Source: Bauldia sp. (lineage in GTDB: Bacteria > Pseudomonadota > Alphaproteobacteria > Rhizobiales > Kaistiaceae). Taken from it: 64,000 bases of DNA. The DNA lies in NCBI GenBank assembly GCA_028284325.1, contig JANQRX010000001.1, positions 248,001 through 312,000 of the forward strand, read 5' to 3'. The notes under the pieces were generated by a model. The model was not told the DNA's origin, did not search any database, and worked only from the letters and a program-made list of their open reading frames with translations. The position numbers and the translations under genes are program-made. Positions 1-11,414 of the stretch are shown here, one piece after another. The stretch's first letter is position 1. Every line of letters begins with the position of its first letter.

Positions 1-1
1 T

Positions 2-946
2 ACCCTGCTCTATGACGTGCACGCCGGCGCGTTCAGCAGCGAGCTGGGCGATATCTTCAATGTCCCGATGTCGCTCCTGCCGGAGATCCGCGATTGCAGC
101 GGCCTGTTCGGCGAGACCGAGCCGGACCTGTTCGGCGGCGCCATCAAGGTGTGCGGCATCGCCGGGGATCAGCAGGCGGCGACCGTGGGGCAGGCGTGCT
201 TCCAGCCCGGCATGGCCAAATCCACCTACGGCACCGGTGCCTTCATGCTGCTCAACACCGGCACCGCGCCGGTGCCCTCCACCAGCCGTCTCCTGACCAC
301 CGTCGCCTATCAGTTGAAGGGCGCGCGCACCTTCGCGCTCGAGGGAGCGATCTTCTCCGCCGGCACGATCGTCCAGTGGCTGCGCGACGGTCTCGGCATC
401 ATCGACAGCGCCGCCCAGACGGCCGAACTCGCCGCCGCTGCCGATCCCGGACAGTCTGTCTATCTCGTCCCGGCCTTTGTCGGCCTTGGCGCCCCCTATT
501 GGGACGCCCATGCGCGCGCCGCGCTCTACGGCATGACCCGCGCCACCGGGCCCAAGGAGATCGCCCGCGCCGCGCTGGAATCGGTCGCCTACCAGACCCG
601 CGATCTGCTCGAGGCGATGCGCGCGGACTGGACCGCGGTGGACAGCACCGACACCGTCCTTCGCGTCGACGGCGGGATGGTCGCCAACGACTGGCTCCTG
701 CAGCGGCTCGCCGACACCCTCGGCGCACCGGTCGATCGGCCGAAGGTCGCCGAAACCACCGCGCTGGGTGCCGCCTATCTGGCCGGCCTCGCCGTCGGCC
801 TGTGCCCGCCGCCGACGGATTTCGCCGCTTCGTGGCAGCGCGACCGGCGTTTCGAGCCGAAGCCCGGTCCGGACGCGGCCGAGGCCGGATATGCCGGCTG
901 GCGCGACGCCGTGGCGCGCACGCTCACCGGCGACCAGAGAGGCTAG
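2..946 (+). CDS. glpK: Glycerol kinase, C-terminal part (gene cut by window start)
   Basis: The visible 314 residues are the C-terminal portion of an FGGY-family kinase that phosphorylates glycerol to glycerol-3-phosphate in the cytoplasm. The segment [14 protein letters not shown], the motif [10 protein letters not shown] and the FGGY signature region around [11 protein letters not shown] are all in the order expected for glycerol kinase. The N-terminal domain and the start lie left of the window. The stop codon TAG shares the tetranucleotide CTAG with the stop codon of the convergent pfkB gene, so the two genes end on top of each other with no room for a separate terminator. The family is secure; glycerol rather than another polyol as substrate is inferred from the overall match to GlpK. 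Confidence 0.88.
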   Translation, partial: TLLYDVHAGAFSSELGDIFNVPMSLLPEIRDCSGLFGETEPDLFGGAIKVCGIAGDQQAATVGQACFQPGMAKSTYGTGAFMLLNTGTAPVPSTSRLLTTVAYQLKGARTFALEGAIFSAGTIVQWLRDGLGIIDSAAQTAELAAAADPGQSVYLVPAFVGLGAPYWDAHARAALYGMTRATGPKEIARAALESVAYQTRDLLEAMRADWTAVDSTDTVLRVDGGMVANDWLLQRLADTLGAPVDRPKVAETTALGAAYLAGLAVGLCPPPTDFAASWQRDRRFEPKPGPDAAEAGYAGWRDAVARTLTGDQRG

Positions 947-1893
947 CGCAGGATCGGCGGGTGCGAGGGCCGGTCGGACCGTAGCTCGTCGTAGATGCGC
1001 TGGACGTCGGGGGCGCGACACAGGCGCGTGCCCGTCGTCAGGACCGTCGCCGCGCCGGCGGCGATTGCATAGGTGACTGCGTCTTCCAGATCGTCCTCGC
1101 GTGAGAGCGCAAGGGTGAGCGCCGCGACGAAACTGTCGCCCGCACCCACCGCGGAGCGGGCCTGCATCGGCGGCGCGAGCATCTGGATCACCCGGTCGCG
1201 TGTCACCACCAACGCTCCGGCGGCGCCCATGGTCACGGCGACGATCTCGCACTTGCCCTGTTCCACCAGCTCGGCCGCAGCGCGCTCGGTCGTTTCGTCG
1301 TCCAGCCGGCGTCCGACCAGCGCTTCCAGCTCGCTGATCGACGGCTTGACCAGATAGACCGACGCTGTATCGAGCGTGACGCTCAGCCCCGCGCCCGAAC
1401 TGTCGAGGACGAGCTTGGCGCCCTTCTCCGCCGCGATGATCGCGATCTGGGCAAGGACGTCGGTCGGCGCCCCCAGTGGCACGCTGCCGCTCGCGACAAG
1501 ATACTCGCAGTCCACATCGCGAATCGCCTCGAGGCAGCGCTCGACTTCCGCATCGGAGAGCCGCGGGCCGTTGGGGACGAAGCGGTACTCCATGCCCGAC
1601 TTGCGCTCGTAGATCGTCGTGCCGATCCGCGTCATGCCGCTGATGGGCACGATGGTGCGCTCGATCGGGATACGGCCAAGGAGCTCGTCGAGGATGGCGC
1701 CGGTGAATCCGCCGGCCGGGCAGATCACCTGGGCCTTGCCGCCGAGCTCATGGATGGTGCGGGCGACGTTCACACCGCCGCCGCCGGGATCGTAGGTTTC
1801 GTTGTAGGTGCGCGTCTTGCTGGTCGGGCGCACGATGTCGGTCTCGCTGGCGATGTCGATCGTCGGGTTGAGCGACAGGGTCACGATGGTCAT
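943..1893 (-). CDS. pfkB: 6-phosphofructokinase II (PfkB/ribokinase family)
   Basis: A PfkB-family sugar kinase of 316 residues, close to the size of E. coli Pfk-2, which it resembles along its length. It has [11 protein letters not shown] near residue 40 (the GGGG variant typical of Pfk-2 rather than the GGKG of 1-phosphofructokinases), DSSGAGLS and [13 protein letters not shown] in the middle, and the catalytic anion-hole motif AVGAGDSF near the C-terminus followed by TTGTRLC. The predicted reaction is fructose-6-phosphate plus ATP to fructose-1,6-bisphosphate. Starting at the ATG at 1893 ([10 protein letters not shown]) matches the family N-terminus. An upstream in-frame start would add 19 atypical residues, and no strong Shine-Dalgarno is seen for either. 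A tagatose-6-phosphate or 1-phosphofructokinase role is less likely. Confidence 0.85.
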   Translation of the reverse strand: MTIVTLSLNPTIDIASETDIVRPTSKTRTYNETYDPGGGGVNVARTIHELGGKAQVICPAGGFTGAILDELLGRIPIERTIVPISGMTRIGTTIYERKSGMEYRFVPNGPRLSDAEVERCLEAIRDVDCEYLVASGSVPLGAPTDVLAQIAIIAAEKGAKLVLDSSGAGLSVTLDTASVYLVKPSISELEALVGRRLDDETTERAAAELVEQGKCEIVAVTMGAAGALVVTRDRVIQMLAPPMQARSAVGAGDSFVAALTLALSREDDLEDAVTYAIAAGAATVLTTGTRLCRAPDVQRIYDELRSDRPSHPPILR

Positions 1894-2057
1894 GGGGGGA
1901 CGTCCCGTGGGCAGGCGCTGGCGAAGAAACGGCTCAACGACGCCTAGCATAGCCTGCCGCCGGATTTCGAGCCCGCGATGACACCCCGTTTACCTTTGTG
2001 CCGGATCATTGGCCGCGCGCCGGCCCGCGGCGCCGCCAGGAAGGGGACCTGACCGTC

Positions 2058-3791
2058 GTGCATACCGCCGCCGCCGATCTCGGCGAGATCACCAAAGTCA
2101 CCGGATCGGCCGCGACCGCCGCGCTGGTGGACACCGGCGGCGATGTCGAGCTGACGGTAGGCCATCTGGTTGGCATTCGTGGACAGGAATCGCTCGTGGT
2201 CGGCGTGGTGGTGCACATGGAGGCCGAACCGCCGGTGGGGGGCGCGGCCGGACACCGCCTCGTCGCCAACATCGATTTCATGGGCGAAGTCCGCGATTAC
2301 GACGGCGAACGGCCGTATTTCCAGCGCGGCGTCTCCACCTATCCGACCATCGGCGCGCGCCTTCAGCGCCTTCGCGGTGAGGACATCGAGATCGTTCATC
2401 GCGTCGCCGGCCGCGAGACCATCAATGTCGGGCGGTTGCGCCTCGACGAATCGCTGCCGGCGGTGATCGACTTTCAGGAACTCCTGTGCAAGCACTTCGC
2501 CGTGCTCGGCACCACCGGCGTCGGCAAATCGACCACCGTGGCGCTGCTCCTGCAGGAGATCCTCGCCCGCGAGGCCGACCTGCGGATCTTCCTGATCGAC
2601 CCCCACAACGAATATGCCGAGTGCTTCGGCGACAACGCCCATGTCGTCAGCCCGAAGAACCTGAAGCTGCCGTTCTGGCTGTTCAACTTCGAGGAATGGG
2701 TGGACGTTATCTTCCGCCGCCGGCCGGGCGTTGAGGAGGAAACCGAGCTCCTGCAGGAGTTGATTCCCGTCGCCAAGGCGCGCTTCGACGCCCAGGCACG
2801 CGGCAAGCACCATCGTCTGCGCCGCCACGACACCGCCGGCTTCACCGCCGACACGCCGGTGCCGTACCTGATGTCCGATCTGATCGCGCTGATCGATGAC
2901 GAGGTGGGCAAGCTTGAGAACCGGTCCGTGCGGATGAAGTATCACCGGCTGATCAACCGCATCGAGACGCTGGGCAACGATTCCCGCTACGCCTTCATGT
3001 TCTCCAGCCTCTACGTCCAGGACGTCATGGCCGAGACCCTGACCGACCTGTTCCGGCTGGACCTCAACGACAAGCCGATCACCGTGATGAACATGGCCGG
3101 CATCCCCGCCGAAGTCGTGGATTCGGTGGTGTCGGTGCTGTGCCGCATGGCTTTCGAGTTCGGCGTGTGGAGCGACGGCGCAGCACCACTGCTGGTCGCC
3201 TGCGAGGAGGCCCATCGCTACGCCACCGCCGATCCGCGGCATGGCTTCGGCCCCACCCGCAAGGCCCTGTCGCGGATCGCCAAGGAAGGCCGCAAGCACG
3301 GCGTCTACCTTGGTGCCATCACCCAGCGCCCCGCCGATCTTGATCCGGCGATTCTGTCCCAGTGCTCCACGGTCATGGCGATGCGGCTGGCCAATGAGCG
3401 CGACAAGGCCATCATCCGCGCGGCGGTGCCCGACGCCGGCGCCGGGCTCATCGATTTCCTGTCCTCGCTCGGCAACCGCGAGGCGGTGGCCTTCGGCGAG
3501 GGGGTGCCGCTGCCGACCCGCATCCGGTTCAAGGACCTGCCGGCCGATCGCATTCCCAACAGCCATGCCCGGCGTCGCATCGAGGCCGCGGGCGGCGTCT
3601 TCGATCGCGATGTCCTCGACGCCGTCGTCGGCCGCTGGCGCGACGCGACCACCAGCAGCGGTCGTCCGCGTCCCGGTGACGCAGCGGCCGAAGCCGCCGA
3701 AGCCGCCGAAGCGCCGAAGACGAGTGTCGACGACTTGGGCGCGCCGAATGACGGCCTCGGCGCGCCGCTGCTTGTCCGGCGCTCCGGCTGA
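2058..3791 (+). CDS. HerA-type ATPase / DNA translocase (HAS-barrel plus DUF87)
   Basis: A 577-residue member of the FtsK/HerA superfamily. The N-terminal ~100 residues look like the HAS-barrel ([28 protein letters not shown]). The ATPase core follows with Walker [10 protein letters not shown] near residue 160 and a DPHNEY segment at the following strand. Later come VACEEAHRY (Walker B type) and the [18 protein letters not shown] segment with the sensor and arginine-finger region. HerA proteins are hexameric translocases that pump DNA, in archaea with the nuclease NurA; no NurA-like gene is adjacent here. The GTG at 2058 is chosen because AGGAAGGGG lies upstream at 2038-2046; an in-frame GTG at 1998 has no such site. 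The C-terminus ends in an alanine/glutamate-rich tail. The physiological role in alphaproteobacteria is unknown. Confidence 0.8.
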   Translation: MHTAAADLGEITKVTGSAATAALVDTGGDVELTVGHLVGIRGQESLVVGVVVHMEAEPPVGGAAGHRLVANIDFMGEVRDYDGERPYFQRGVSTYPTIGARLQRLRGEDIEIVHRVAGRETINVGRLRLDESLPAVIDFQELLCKHFAVLGTTGVGKSTTVALLLQEILAREADLRIFLIDPHNEYAECFGDNAHVVSPKNLKLPFWLFNFEEWVDVIFRRRPGVEEETELLQELIPVAKARFDAQARGKHHRLRRHDTAGFTADTPVPYLMSDLIALIDDEVGKLENRSVRMKYHRLINRIETLGNDSRYAFMFSSLYVQDVMAETLTDLFRLDLNDKPITVMNMAGIPAEVVDSVVSVLCRMAFEFGVWSDGAAPLLVACEEAHRYATADPRHGFGPTRKALSRIAKEGRKHGVYLGAITQRPADLDPAILSQCSTVMAMRLANERDKAIIRAAVPDAGAGLIDFLSSLGNREAVAFGEGVPLPTRIRFKDLPADRIPNSHARRRIEAAGGVFDRDVLDAVVGRWRDATTSSGRPRPGDAAAEAAEAAEAPKTSVDDLGAPNDGLGAPLLVRRSG

Positions 3792-3939
3792 TCCCGCGAC
3801 GCCGCAGCACCCCCGACCGACCTCACAGCGTCACAACGTCACGACCGACTTGCGCAGCGGCCGCATGGATGCTCATCATGCGCCCGCTGACCGGCGGTCG
3901 CTGGCGGACAAGCAAGAACAAACTCCAGGGGAGGCAGTA

Positions 3940-4983
<1,044 letters not shown>

Positions 4984-5008
4984 CAACGGAAAAAACGGGG
5001 GACATGCC

Positions 5009-6148
<1,140 letters not shown>

Positions 6149-6207
6149 TTGGACGGAAGCGCACCCGATACATTGACATTGCAACGAGCCGATGAGGAGG
6201 CCGGACA

Positions 6208-6375
6208 ATGATCGTACTCGCCATCCTGGCAGCGATGAGCCAATCCGATGGGGCCACCAAGGAAGCGACGCCGCCGTCGGCCACGCCGCCGGCGGTCAGC
6301 GGTCCTGCGACGGCCGGTGAGAAGCGCCTGTGCAAGGACGTGCTCGGCCGCACGGTGCGCTGCAACCCGAACTGA
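6208..6375 (+). CDS. Small hypothetical protein, 55 residues, two cysteines
   Basis: An open frame starting at an ATG preceded by a perfect AGGAGG (within GATGAGGAGGCCGGACA), a better ribosome-binding site than most genes in the window. The predicted product begins MIVLAILAAMSQSDGATKEA. It has a short hydrophobic N-terminus, then an alanine/proline/threonine-rich linker (residues ~20-36), and ends KRLCKDVLGRTVRCNPN with two cysteines ten residues apart. The hydrophobic stretch is too short for a convincing transmembrane helix, but the layout suggests a small exported or membrane-associated peptide. It lies 59 bp after the Gfo/Idh gene and just before a repeat cluster. No family recognised. 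Confidence 0.5.
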   Translation: MIVLAILAAMSQSDGATKEATPPSATPPAVSGPATAGEKRLCKDVLGRTVRCNPN

Positions 6376-6412
6376 GCCGGTTCATCCTGCACGCGGCGCG
6401 ACAACCTCCGGC

Positions 6413-6467
6413 CGTCGTCCCGTACGCTGCGCAGCATCTTCGATGATGCGCTGCTGATACGGGACCT
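6413..6467 (+). repeat. Solo copy of dispersed palindromic repeat (element A, copy 1)
   Basis: A 55-bp imperfect palindrome beginning CGTCGTCCCG and ending ACGGGACCT, with a central GCATCTTCGATGATGC. It matches element A at 6610-6664 and, on the other strand, at 62626-62679. It lies 20 bp upstream of the complete B-spacer-A unit. The folded form would be a long GC-rich hairpin. Noncoding by its repeated, palindromic nature. Confidence 0.7.
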
Positions 6468-6487
6468 GAAGCTCGCACGTTGGCGCC

Positions 6488-6664
6488 GGGATTCCGGGTC
6501 TGCGGTGCACCACTTCGTGCTGCACACGCGCACGGAACGACGGAAGGGTGGTGGGTGATCCACGTCTACCGCCGTGGCACACTTGGAACCGCTGCGGCTA
6601 CATCCCCGACGTCATCCCGCGCGCGGTGCGGCATCTTTGATGACGCGCCGCAGACGCGGGATCT
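6488..6664 (+). repeat. Composite two-palindrome intergenic repeat (B-66 bp-A unit, copy 1)
   Basis: Element B (6488-6543) starts GGATTCCGGGTCTGCG and contains the palindrome CACCACTTCGTGCTG. A 66-bp spacer follows (6544-6609), then element A (6610-6664, CGTCATCCCG to GCGGGATCT) with a central GCATCTTTGATGACGC. The same order, near-identical modules and exactly the same 66-bp spacer recur in reverse orientation at 62626-62799. The region sits between the small protein gene and the cupin gene and has no credible reading frame. It resembles in kind the mosaic palindromic elements of rhizobia (RIME-type), but identity with a named family is not claimed. Confidence 0.75.
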
Positions 6665-6697
6665 CTCGTCCGGCAGAGGAACTCGATCAGGGCCCGG

Positions 6698-7099
6698 CTA
6701 GCCCCGCAGCGTGGTCCAGGGCGCCTCGCCGGTCACGTCCACCAGTTCGTAGCCGTTGTCGCCCACGCAAGGGCCCAGGATGGCGATGATGCGGGCGTCG
6801 TCATCGCCGGCGTTGAACGAGGCGTGCACCATGTCGGCCGGCACGAAGGCCGAGTCGCCGGGGCCGAGGATGCGCTTCTCCCGGTCGATCCATTGCTCCA
6901 CCGTTCCGGCGACGATGTAGAGCACCTCCTCCTGGTCGGGGTGCTTGTGGAAGTCGTGGCCCTTGCCTGGCGCCAGCGAAACGTCGATCACCGTGAGCTG
7001 GCGCGCGCCGGTCGACGGCGGGTGGCTCATCCATTTCAGGCGACCCCAGTCCAGGACTTCGGGTTCGACCTCGGCGGCGATGGCGAAACTTCCCTTCAT
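6698..7099 (-). CDS. Cupin domain protein
   Basis: A 133-residue single-domain cupin. Motif 1 is visible as GKGHDFHKHPDQEEVLYIVAG, with the two histidines and glutamate that bind metal. Motif 2 is GDSAFVPADMVHASFN, with the third histidine. Small cupins of this kind are isomerases, dioxygenases or sugar-binding proteins; the reaction here is unknown. It starts 19 bp after the end of the PEP-hydrolase-family gene and is the last gene of a three-gene minus-strand unit (Tm-1-like, PEP-hydrolase-like, cupin) divergent from the TetR gene. The context suggests a role in the same carbohydrate-related pathway. Confidence 0.8.
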   Translation of the reverse strand: MKGSFAIAAEVEPEVLDWGRLKWMSHPPSTGARQLTVIDVSLAPGKGHDFHKHPDQEEVLYIVAGTVEQWIDREKRILGPGDSAFVPADMVHASFNAGDDDARIIAILGPCVGDNGYELVDVTGEAPWTTLRG

Positions 7100-7118
7100 G
7101 GCATCGTTTCCTTCGGTT

Positions 7119-7967
7119 TCAGGTGGCCTCGGCCGGCCCTTGCCCGACCTCGATCGCCTTGAACTTGCGCGTCTGTTCGGTGAGGGCGTGTTCGACCGGC
7201 AACCGCTCCATGCTCGAGGCGCCGTAGAATCCGTGGCAGCGCTTGCAGCGTTTGAGCACGTAGGCGGCGTCGTCGGGCATGGAGATCGGGCCGCCGTGGC
7301 AGAGCACGATCACGTCGTCGCGGCGCGCGAACGCCGCCTCGGAAATCGCGTCGATCTCGGCGACGCAGTCGTCGAGGGTCCGTGCCGTGGTCGCGCCGAT
7401 CGCGCCGCCGGTGGTGACGCCCATATGCGCGACGATGATGTCGGCGCCGGCATCGGTCATCGCCACCGCCTCGTCCGGGGTGAACACGTAAGGGGTGGTC
7501 AGGAGGTCGGCTCCGTGCGCGGCGGCGATCATCGCCACCTCGACCCCGTAGCCGAGACCCGTTTCCTCGAACGAGGTGCGCATGCGGCCGTCGAACAGCC
7601 CGACCGTCGGGAAGTTCTGGACCCCCGAGAAGCCGAGCGTCTTCAGCTCCTGCAGAAACGGCGTCAGCATCAGGAAGGGATCGGTGCCGTTGACGCCGGC
7701 GAGCACCGGCGTGTGGTCGACCACCGGCAGCACTTCGCGCGCCATCTCCACCACGATCTCGTTGGCGTTGCCGAAGGCGAGCAGGCCGGCGGCCGAGCCG
7801 CGCCCGGCCATGCGGTAGCGGCCTGAGTTGTAGATGACGATCAGGTCGATGCCGCCGGCTTCCTCGCATTTCGCCGACAGGCCGGTCCCGGCCCCGCCGC
7901 CGACGATCGGCTCGCCGCGTTCGATCATGCCGCGGAACCGGGCGAGGATGTGCTGTCGCGGAATCAT
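7119..7967 (-). CDS. Phosphoenolpyruvate-hydrolase-like TIM-barrel protein
   Basis: A 282-residue protein of the PEP_hydrolase family (formerly the TIM-barrel signal transduction family). Characteristic stretches are [63 protein letters not shown] and [14 protein letters not shown]. Its start overlaps the stop of the upstream Tm-1-like gene by ATGA, so translation is probably coupled. In plant Tm-1 proteins a domain of this family is fused behind an UPF0261 domain. Here they are two adjacent genes, which supports a physical or pathway partnership. The enzyme reaction in bacteria is not established; the family name reflects predicted rather than broadly proven activity. Confidence 0.8.
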   Translation of the reverse strand: MIPRQHILARFRGMIERGEPIVGGGAGTGLSAKCEEAGGIDLIVIYNSGRYRMAGRGSAAGLLAFGNANEIVVEMAREVLPVVDHTPVLAGVNGTDPFLMLTPFLQELKTLGFSGVQNFPTVGLFDGRMRTSFEETGLGYGVEVAMIAAAHGADLLTTPYVFTPDEAVAMTDAGADIIVAHMGVTTGGAIGATTARTLDDCVAEIDAISEAAFARRDDVIVLCHGGPISMPDDAAYVLKRCKRCHGFYGASSMERLPVEHALTEQTRKFKAIEVGQGPAEAT

Positions 7968-9178
7968 GGCTGCCGAACTCCTGCAATGCTGCGGAACGTT
8001 TCGGCCAGGGCGGCCGAGAACTCCGGATCGTTGATGTGGTGGGGCAAGCGTTGCACCGTCCGGTGCGGTGTGTGCTGGAGGTGCGCCTCCAGGGCGCCGA
8101 ACAGCACGGCGTCGGCTTCGGGGTCGAAGAAGGGCTGGCCTTCCGCGTCCAGAGCCGAGACGCCCTTTTCGGGCAGGAGCAGGCGGACTTCACTCCGGCA
8201 CTGGTTCAGTTTCTCCGCGATCCACCGGCCGATGGCCCGGTTTTCCTTCGCCGTCGTGCGCATCAGGGTGACGTTGGCGTTGTGCCGGTGGAGCAGGCGG
8301 TCGCGGAACTTCTCCGGCACCGTGTCCGCGGCCCAGAAGTTCACCATGTCGACGGCCCCGACCGAGCCGACATAGGGCACGCCGCTGCGGATGACGGCGC
8401 CCAGGCGGTCGGGGCCGGCGCTGAGCACGCCGCCGACGATCTCGTCGGCGATCTCGGTGGTGGTGGCGTCGATGATGCCGGCCAGCATCCCGCTGTCGGT
8501 GAGCTTCTCCATCGCCCGTCCGCCGCTGCCGGTGGCGTGGAACACGACCCCGTCGAAGCTGTCGGAAAGGCGGGCCACGACGTCCGTGACGCAAGCTGTG
8601 GTGACGCCGAACATGGTCAGGCCGATGGCCGGCCGGGCGTCGTCGTTGTCGACCGTGCGCCGCCGGGCCATGCCCGCCGCCGCCTCGCCGGCATTGGCCA
8701 GCACCGTCCGGGTGATGCGGTTGAGCCCGGCGATGTCGGCGACCGAATACATCATGGTGATGTCGCTCACGCCCACGAACGGGCTGACGTCGCCGGCTGC
8801 CAGGGTCGACACCATCAGCTTGGGCACGCCGATCGGCAGCGCGCGCATCCCGGCGGTGATGATCGAGGTCCCGCCGCCGCCGCCGATGCCGACGATCGCG
8901 TCGATGTCGCCGAGCCCGGTGACGTAGCGCGCGAACGCGTCGGCCATGGCCGTGACCGCGCCGCCGCGGTCCGCCGCACCGAACACCGCCTCGGCGCCGT
9001 TGGGGTGGTGGGACGCCACGGTCGCCGACGTGACATCGGCATCGTCATGCGACGACCCGGTGCCGACGTCGACGACACGCGCCGCTGCGCCCGCCTTTGA
9101 GACAATGTCGGCCAGGTAGCGAAGCTCCGCGCCCTTGGTGTCGGCCGTGCCGACGACGTAGACGAGTCCGCTTGGCAA
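7964..9178 (-). CDS. Tm-1-like ATP-binding protein (UPF0261)
   Basis: A 404-residue UPF0261 protein, the bacterial counterpart of the N-terminal domain of the tomato Tm-1 resistance protein. The N-terminus reads [20 protein letters not shown], with the conserved GTADTKG nucleotide-binding segment. Glycine-rich [15 protein letters not shown] lies in the middle, and [17 protein letters not shown] and [13 protein letters not shown] toward the C-terminus. It is the first gene of the minus-strand trio and faces the TetR gene across 123 bp that contain an operator-like palindrome. No enzymatic activity is established for bacterial members. Association with a PEP-hydrolase-like protein, a cupin and an ABC sugar importer points to metabolism of a small molecule. 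Confidence 0.82.
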   Translation of the reverse strand: MPSGLVYVVGTADTKGAELRYLADIVSKAGAAARVVDVGTGSSHDDADVTSATVASHHPNGAEAVFGAADRGGAVTAMADAFARYVTGLGDIDAIVGIGGGGGTSIITAGMRALPIGVPKLMVSTLAAGDVSPFVGVSDITMMYSVADIAGLNRITRTVLANAGEAAAGMARRRTVDNDDARPAIGLTMFGVTTACVTDVVARLSDSFDGVVFHATGSGGRAMEKLTDSGMLAGIIDATTTEIADEIVGGVLSAGPDRLGAVIRSGVPYVGSVGAVDMVNFWAADTVPEKFRDRLLHRHNANVTLMRTTAKENRAIGRWIAEKLNQCRSEVRLLLPEKGVSALDAEGQPFFDPEADAVLFGALEAHLQHTPHRTVQRLPHHINDPEFSAALAETFRSIAGVRQP

Positions 9179-9266
9179 CCGCCCTCTCCCTCGCCGGCCA
9201 GCCGGCCGATCTTCCGTCGCTTTCGGCTGTTTCGCGGCGCCCCGGTCCGACGGCCAAAATTAAAGA

Positions 9267-9312
9267 TTGCCAATCGGATGAGACGGCCGTATCATATTGA
9301 TATGGCGGTCTC
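9267..9312 (+). promoter_or_regulatory. Predicted TetR-gene promoter overlapped by an operator-like palindrome
   Basis: TTGCCA at 9267-9272 and TATCAT at 9290-9295 are separated by 17 bp, a good sigma70-type promoter reading toward the TetR gene. Overlapping the -10 is an inverted repeat: left arm GAGACGGCCGTATC at 9280-9293, 5-bp spacer, right arm GATATGGCGGTCTC at 9299-9312, matching at 12 of 14 positions. A dimeric TetR protein bound here would block the promoter. It would also lie in the space shared with the divergent Tm-1-like operon. The positions are read directly; function is inferred. Confidence 0.6.
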
Positions 9313-10033
9313 AGGTCAAGACAGGGTAGCTCGGAAGCTCGCCAGTCGCGCCGGGGAGGACATCAAGGGGCCGCGCGCGCGCATGCGCAAGACGCTCCTG
9401 AACCAGGCACTGGAACTGATGGAACACGGCAGCATCCCTTCCGTCAGCGACGTCGCGGAGGCCGCGGAGGTCTCGCGCGCGACGGCCTACCGCTATTTCC
9501 CGAGTCAGGAAGCGCTGATACAGGATGCGATCCTCGAGGCTCTCGGGCCGATCCTCAACTGGGAATCGGATCGCGACGACGCCGGGGACCGCGTCGACCA
9601 GTTGCTGGCCTCGTCGCTGCCGCGCGTCCTTCAGTACGAAGCGGTTCATCGCGGCGCGTTGCGCCTGTCCATGGATCAATGGGTGCTCATACGCGCCGGC
9701 GAGATCGATGCCGAGCGCCGCATCGCGCGCGGCAGCCGGCGGCGCCTCCTTGCCGAAGCGCTCGAGCCCATCGCCGCCGATCTCGGCGAGGCGCAGTTTG
9801 ACAAACTGACCAAAGGTCTCTCACTAATATTCGGTATCGAGGCGATCGTCGTCCTGCGGGATATCTGGGGGATGGATGACGACGACAGCCTGCGCGACGT
9901 TCTCGTGTGGGCCGCATCCGCCATGGTCCAGAAGGCGATCGCCGAGGCCGGGGGCCGGCGCAAGACCGGTTCTACAAAACCAAGAACGAAGGCCGGACCG
10001 CGAACCCGGCAGCGCAAGAACGTGGACGCATAA
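9302..10033 (+). CDS. TetR/AcrR family transcriptional regulator
   Basis: About 243 residues from the ATG at 9302. The N-terminal helix-turn-helix reads IPSVSDVAEAAEVSRATAYR followed by YFPSQEALI, the hallmark TetR DNA-binding domain. The rest is a helical ligand-binding domain, and a basic C-terminal tail ends KTGSTKPRTKAGPRTRQRKN. Candidate starts are 9278, 9302 and 9383. The predicted promoter would begin transcription near 9302, so either a leaderless start at 9302 or the ATG at 9383 (MRKTLLNQAL) is more likely than 9278. Divergent from the Tm-1-like/PEP-hydrolase/cupin operon and directly upstream of the ABC importer, it probably controls both, with a pathway metabolite as inducer. Confidence 0.82.
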   Translation: MAVSGQDRVARKLASRAGEDIKGPRARMRKTLLNQALELMEHGSIPSVSDVAEAAEVSRATAYRYFPSQEALIQDAILEALGPILNWESDRDDAGDRVDQLLASSLPRVLQYEAVHRGALRLSMDQWVLIRAGEIDAERRIARGSRRRLLAEALEPIAADLGEAQFDKLTKGLSLIFGIEAIVVLRDIWGMDDDDSLRDVLVWAASAMVQKAIAEAGGRRKTGSTKPRTKAGPRTRQRKNVDA

Positions 10034-10099
10034 CCAAGGACACGAAGCTCGGCCGACCGCTCCCACGTGTGCGGCGGCTTTATCTGGAGGGAAGGAAGC

Positions 10100-11398
10100 A
10101 TGACACATCGAAAATGGACCGGACTTCTGGTAGGCGCGTCGCTGGCCGCAATGGCCGGAACGCCGGCGTCGTCGCAGGAACTCACCATCTTCTGGGCGGA
10201 ATGGGATCCGGCGAACTACCTGCAGGAACTCGTCAACGAGTACGCAGAGGAAACCGGCGTTATCGTCACCGTCGAAACGACGCCCTGGCCGGATTTCCAG
10301 ACCAAGACCTTCGCTGAGCTCAACGCCCGCGGCGACGCCTACGACATGGTTGTCGGCGACTCGCAGTGGCTGGGTGCCGGTTCGACCGGTGGCCACTACG
10401 TGGATCTCACCGACTTTTATGCCGAACACGGCGTTGGCGACATCATGACGCCGGCGACTGTCGCCTATTACGCGGAGTATCCCAAGGACAGCGGCCGCTA
10501 CTGGTCGATCCCGGCCGAGGGCGACGCCAATGGCTGGGCGTACCGCAGGGACTGGTTCGAGGATCCGGCCGAGATGGCCGCGTTCAAGGAGAAGTACGGC
10601 TACGACCTCGGCGTGCCGGAGGACTTCAACCAGCTCATCGACATCGCCGAGTTCTTCCATCGCCCGGACGAGAACCGGTACGGCGTCGCGCTGTACACAC
10701 AAACGAGTTATGACGCCATGGCGATGGGCGTCGAGCAGACCATCTTCACCTGGGGCGGCGAGCTTGGCGACTACACGACCAACGAGGTCTCCGGCATCCT
10801 GAATTCGCCGCAGAACGTGGAGGCGCTTGAGGCCTACCGCAAGCTCTACACCTTCACCCCGCCGAACTGGACCCAGTCGTTCTTCCTCGAGAACAACCAG
10901 GCCTTCACGGAAGGACTGGTGGCGATGGCGATGAACTACTTCGCCTTCTTCCCGGCACTCGACAATCCGTCGATCAATCCGCACGCGGAGTCGACCGGCT
11001 ACTTCGCGAACCCGCCGGGCCCCTACGGTCACCACCATGCAGCGCTCGGTGGCCAGGGCATCACCATCATCGAGTACAGCCGCAACAAGGACGAAGCCTT
11101 CAAGTTCCTCGAGTGGTTCATCCGCGAGGACGTCCAGAAGCGTTGGGCCGAGCTCGGCGGTTACACGGCGCACGCAGCGACGCTGGCATCGCCGGAGTTC
11201 ATCGCGGCGACCCCGTACAACCAGGCCTTCGCCGACTCCATGCAGATCGTGAAGGATTTCTGGGCCGTGCCGGTGTTCGCCGACATGCTCTTCCAGATGA
11301 ACGACCGTCTGCATCCGTACATCACCACGGGTGAGGGGACGGCCCAGGAAGCGCTCGACGGGCTTGTCGACGACTGGAACAAGACGCTGGGTAACTGA
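10100..11398 (+). CDS. ABC transporter extracellular sugar/polyol-binding protein
   Basis: A 432-residue periplasmic solute-binding protein of the family 1 (carbohydrate) class. The N-terminus MTHRKWTGLLVGASLAAMAG plus TPASSQ is a Sec signal peptide, with cleavage likely near SSQ-E. The mature part begins with ELTIFWAEWDP and has SBP_bac features such as LGGQGITIIEYS and the C-terminal helical segment ending GLVDDWNKTLGN. The ATG at 10100 is supported by GGAGGGAAGGA just upstream. It is the first gene of a six-gene importer operon and is followed by a strong hairpin before the permease genes, which usually boosts binding-protein expression relative to the membrane parts. The substrate is unknown; a sugar, sugar alcohol or glycerol-like compound is most plausible. 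Confidence 0.85.
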   Translation: MTHRKWTGLLVGASLAAMAGTPASSQELTIFWAEWDPANYLQELVNEYAEETGVIVTVETTPWPDFQTKTFAELNARGDAYDMVVGDSQWLGAGSTGGHYVDLTDFYAEHGVGDIMTPATVAYYAEYPKDSGRYWSIPAEGDANGWAYRRDWFEDPAEMAAFKEKYGYDLGVPEDFNQLIDIAEFFHRPDENRYGVALYTQTSYDAMAMGVEQTIFTWGGELGDYTTNEVSGILNSPQNVEALEAYRKLYTFTPPNWTQSFFLENNQAFTEGLVAMAMNYFAFFPALDNPSINPHAESTGYFANPPGPYGHHHAALGGQGITIIEYSRNKDEAFKFLEWFIREDVQKRWAELGGYTAHAATLASPEFIAATPYNQAFADSMQIVKDFWAVPVFADMLFQMNDRLHPYITTGEGTAQEALDGLVDDWNKTLGN

Positions 11399-11414
11399 CC
11401 AGCCTTGCCGACAA

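Noticed and set aside
1944-3566. A long open frame antisense to the HerA-type gene (about 540 codons).
   Set aside because: It has no recognisable domain, mirrors the codon structure of the strand with a clear ATPase, and is a typical antisense shadow in GC-rich DNA.
3690-3716. GAAGCCGCC-type tandem repeat at the end of the HerA-type gene.
   Set aside because: Only a few units; it encodes an alanine/glutamate-rich tail and is too short for a meaningful tandem-repeat locus.
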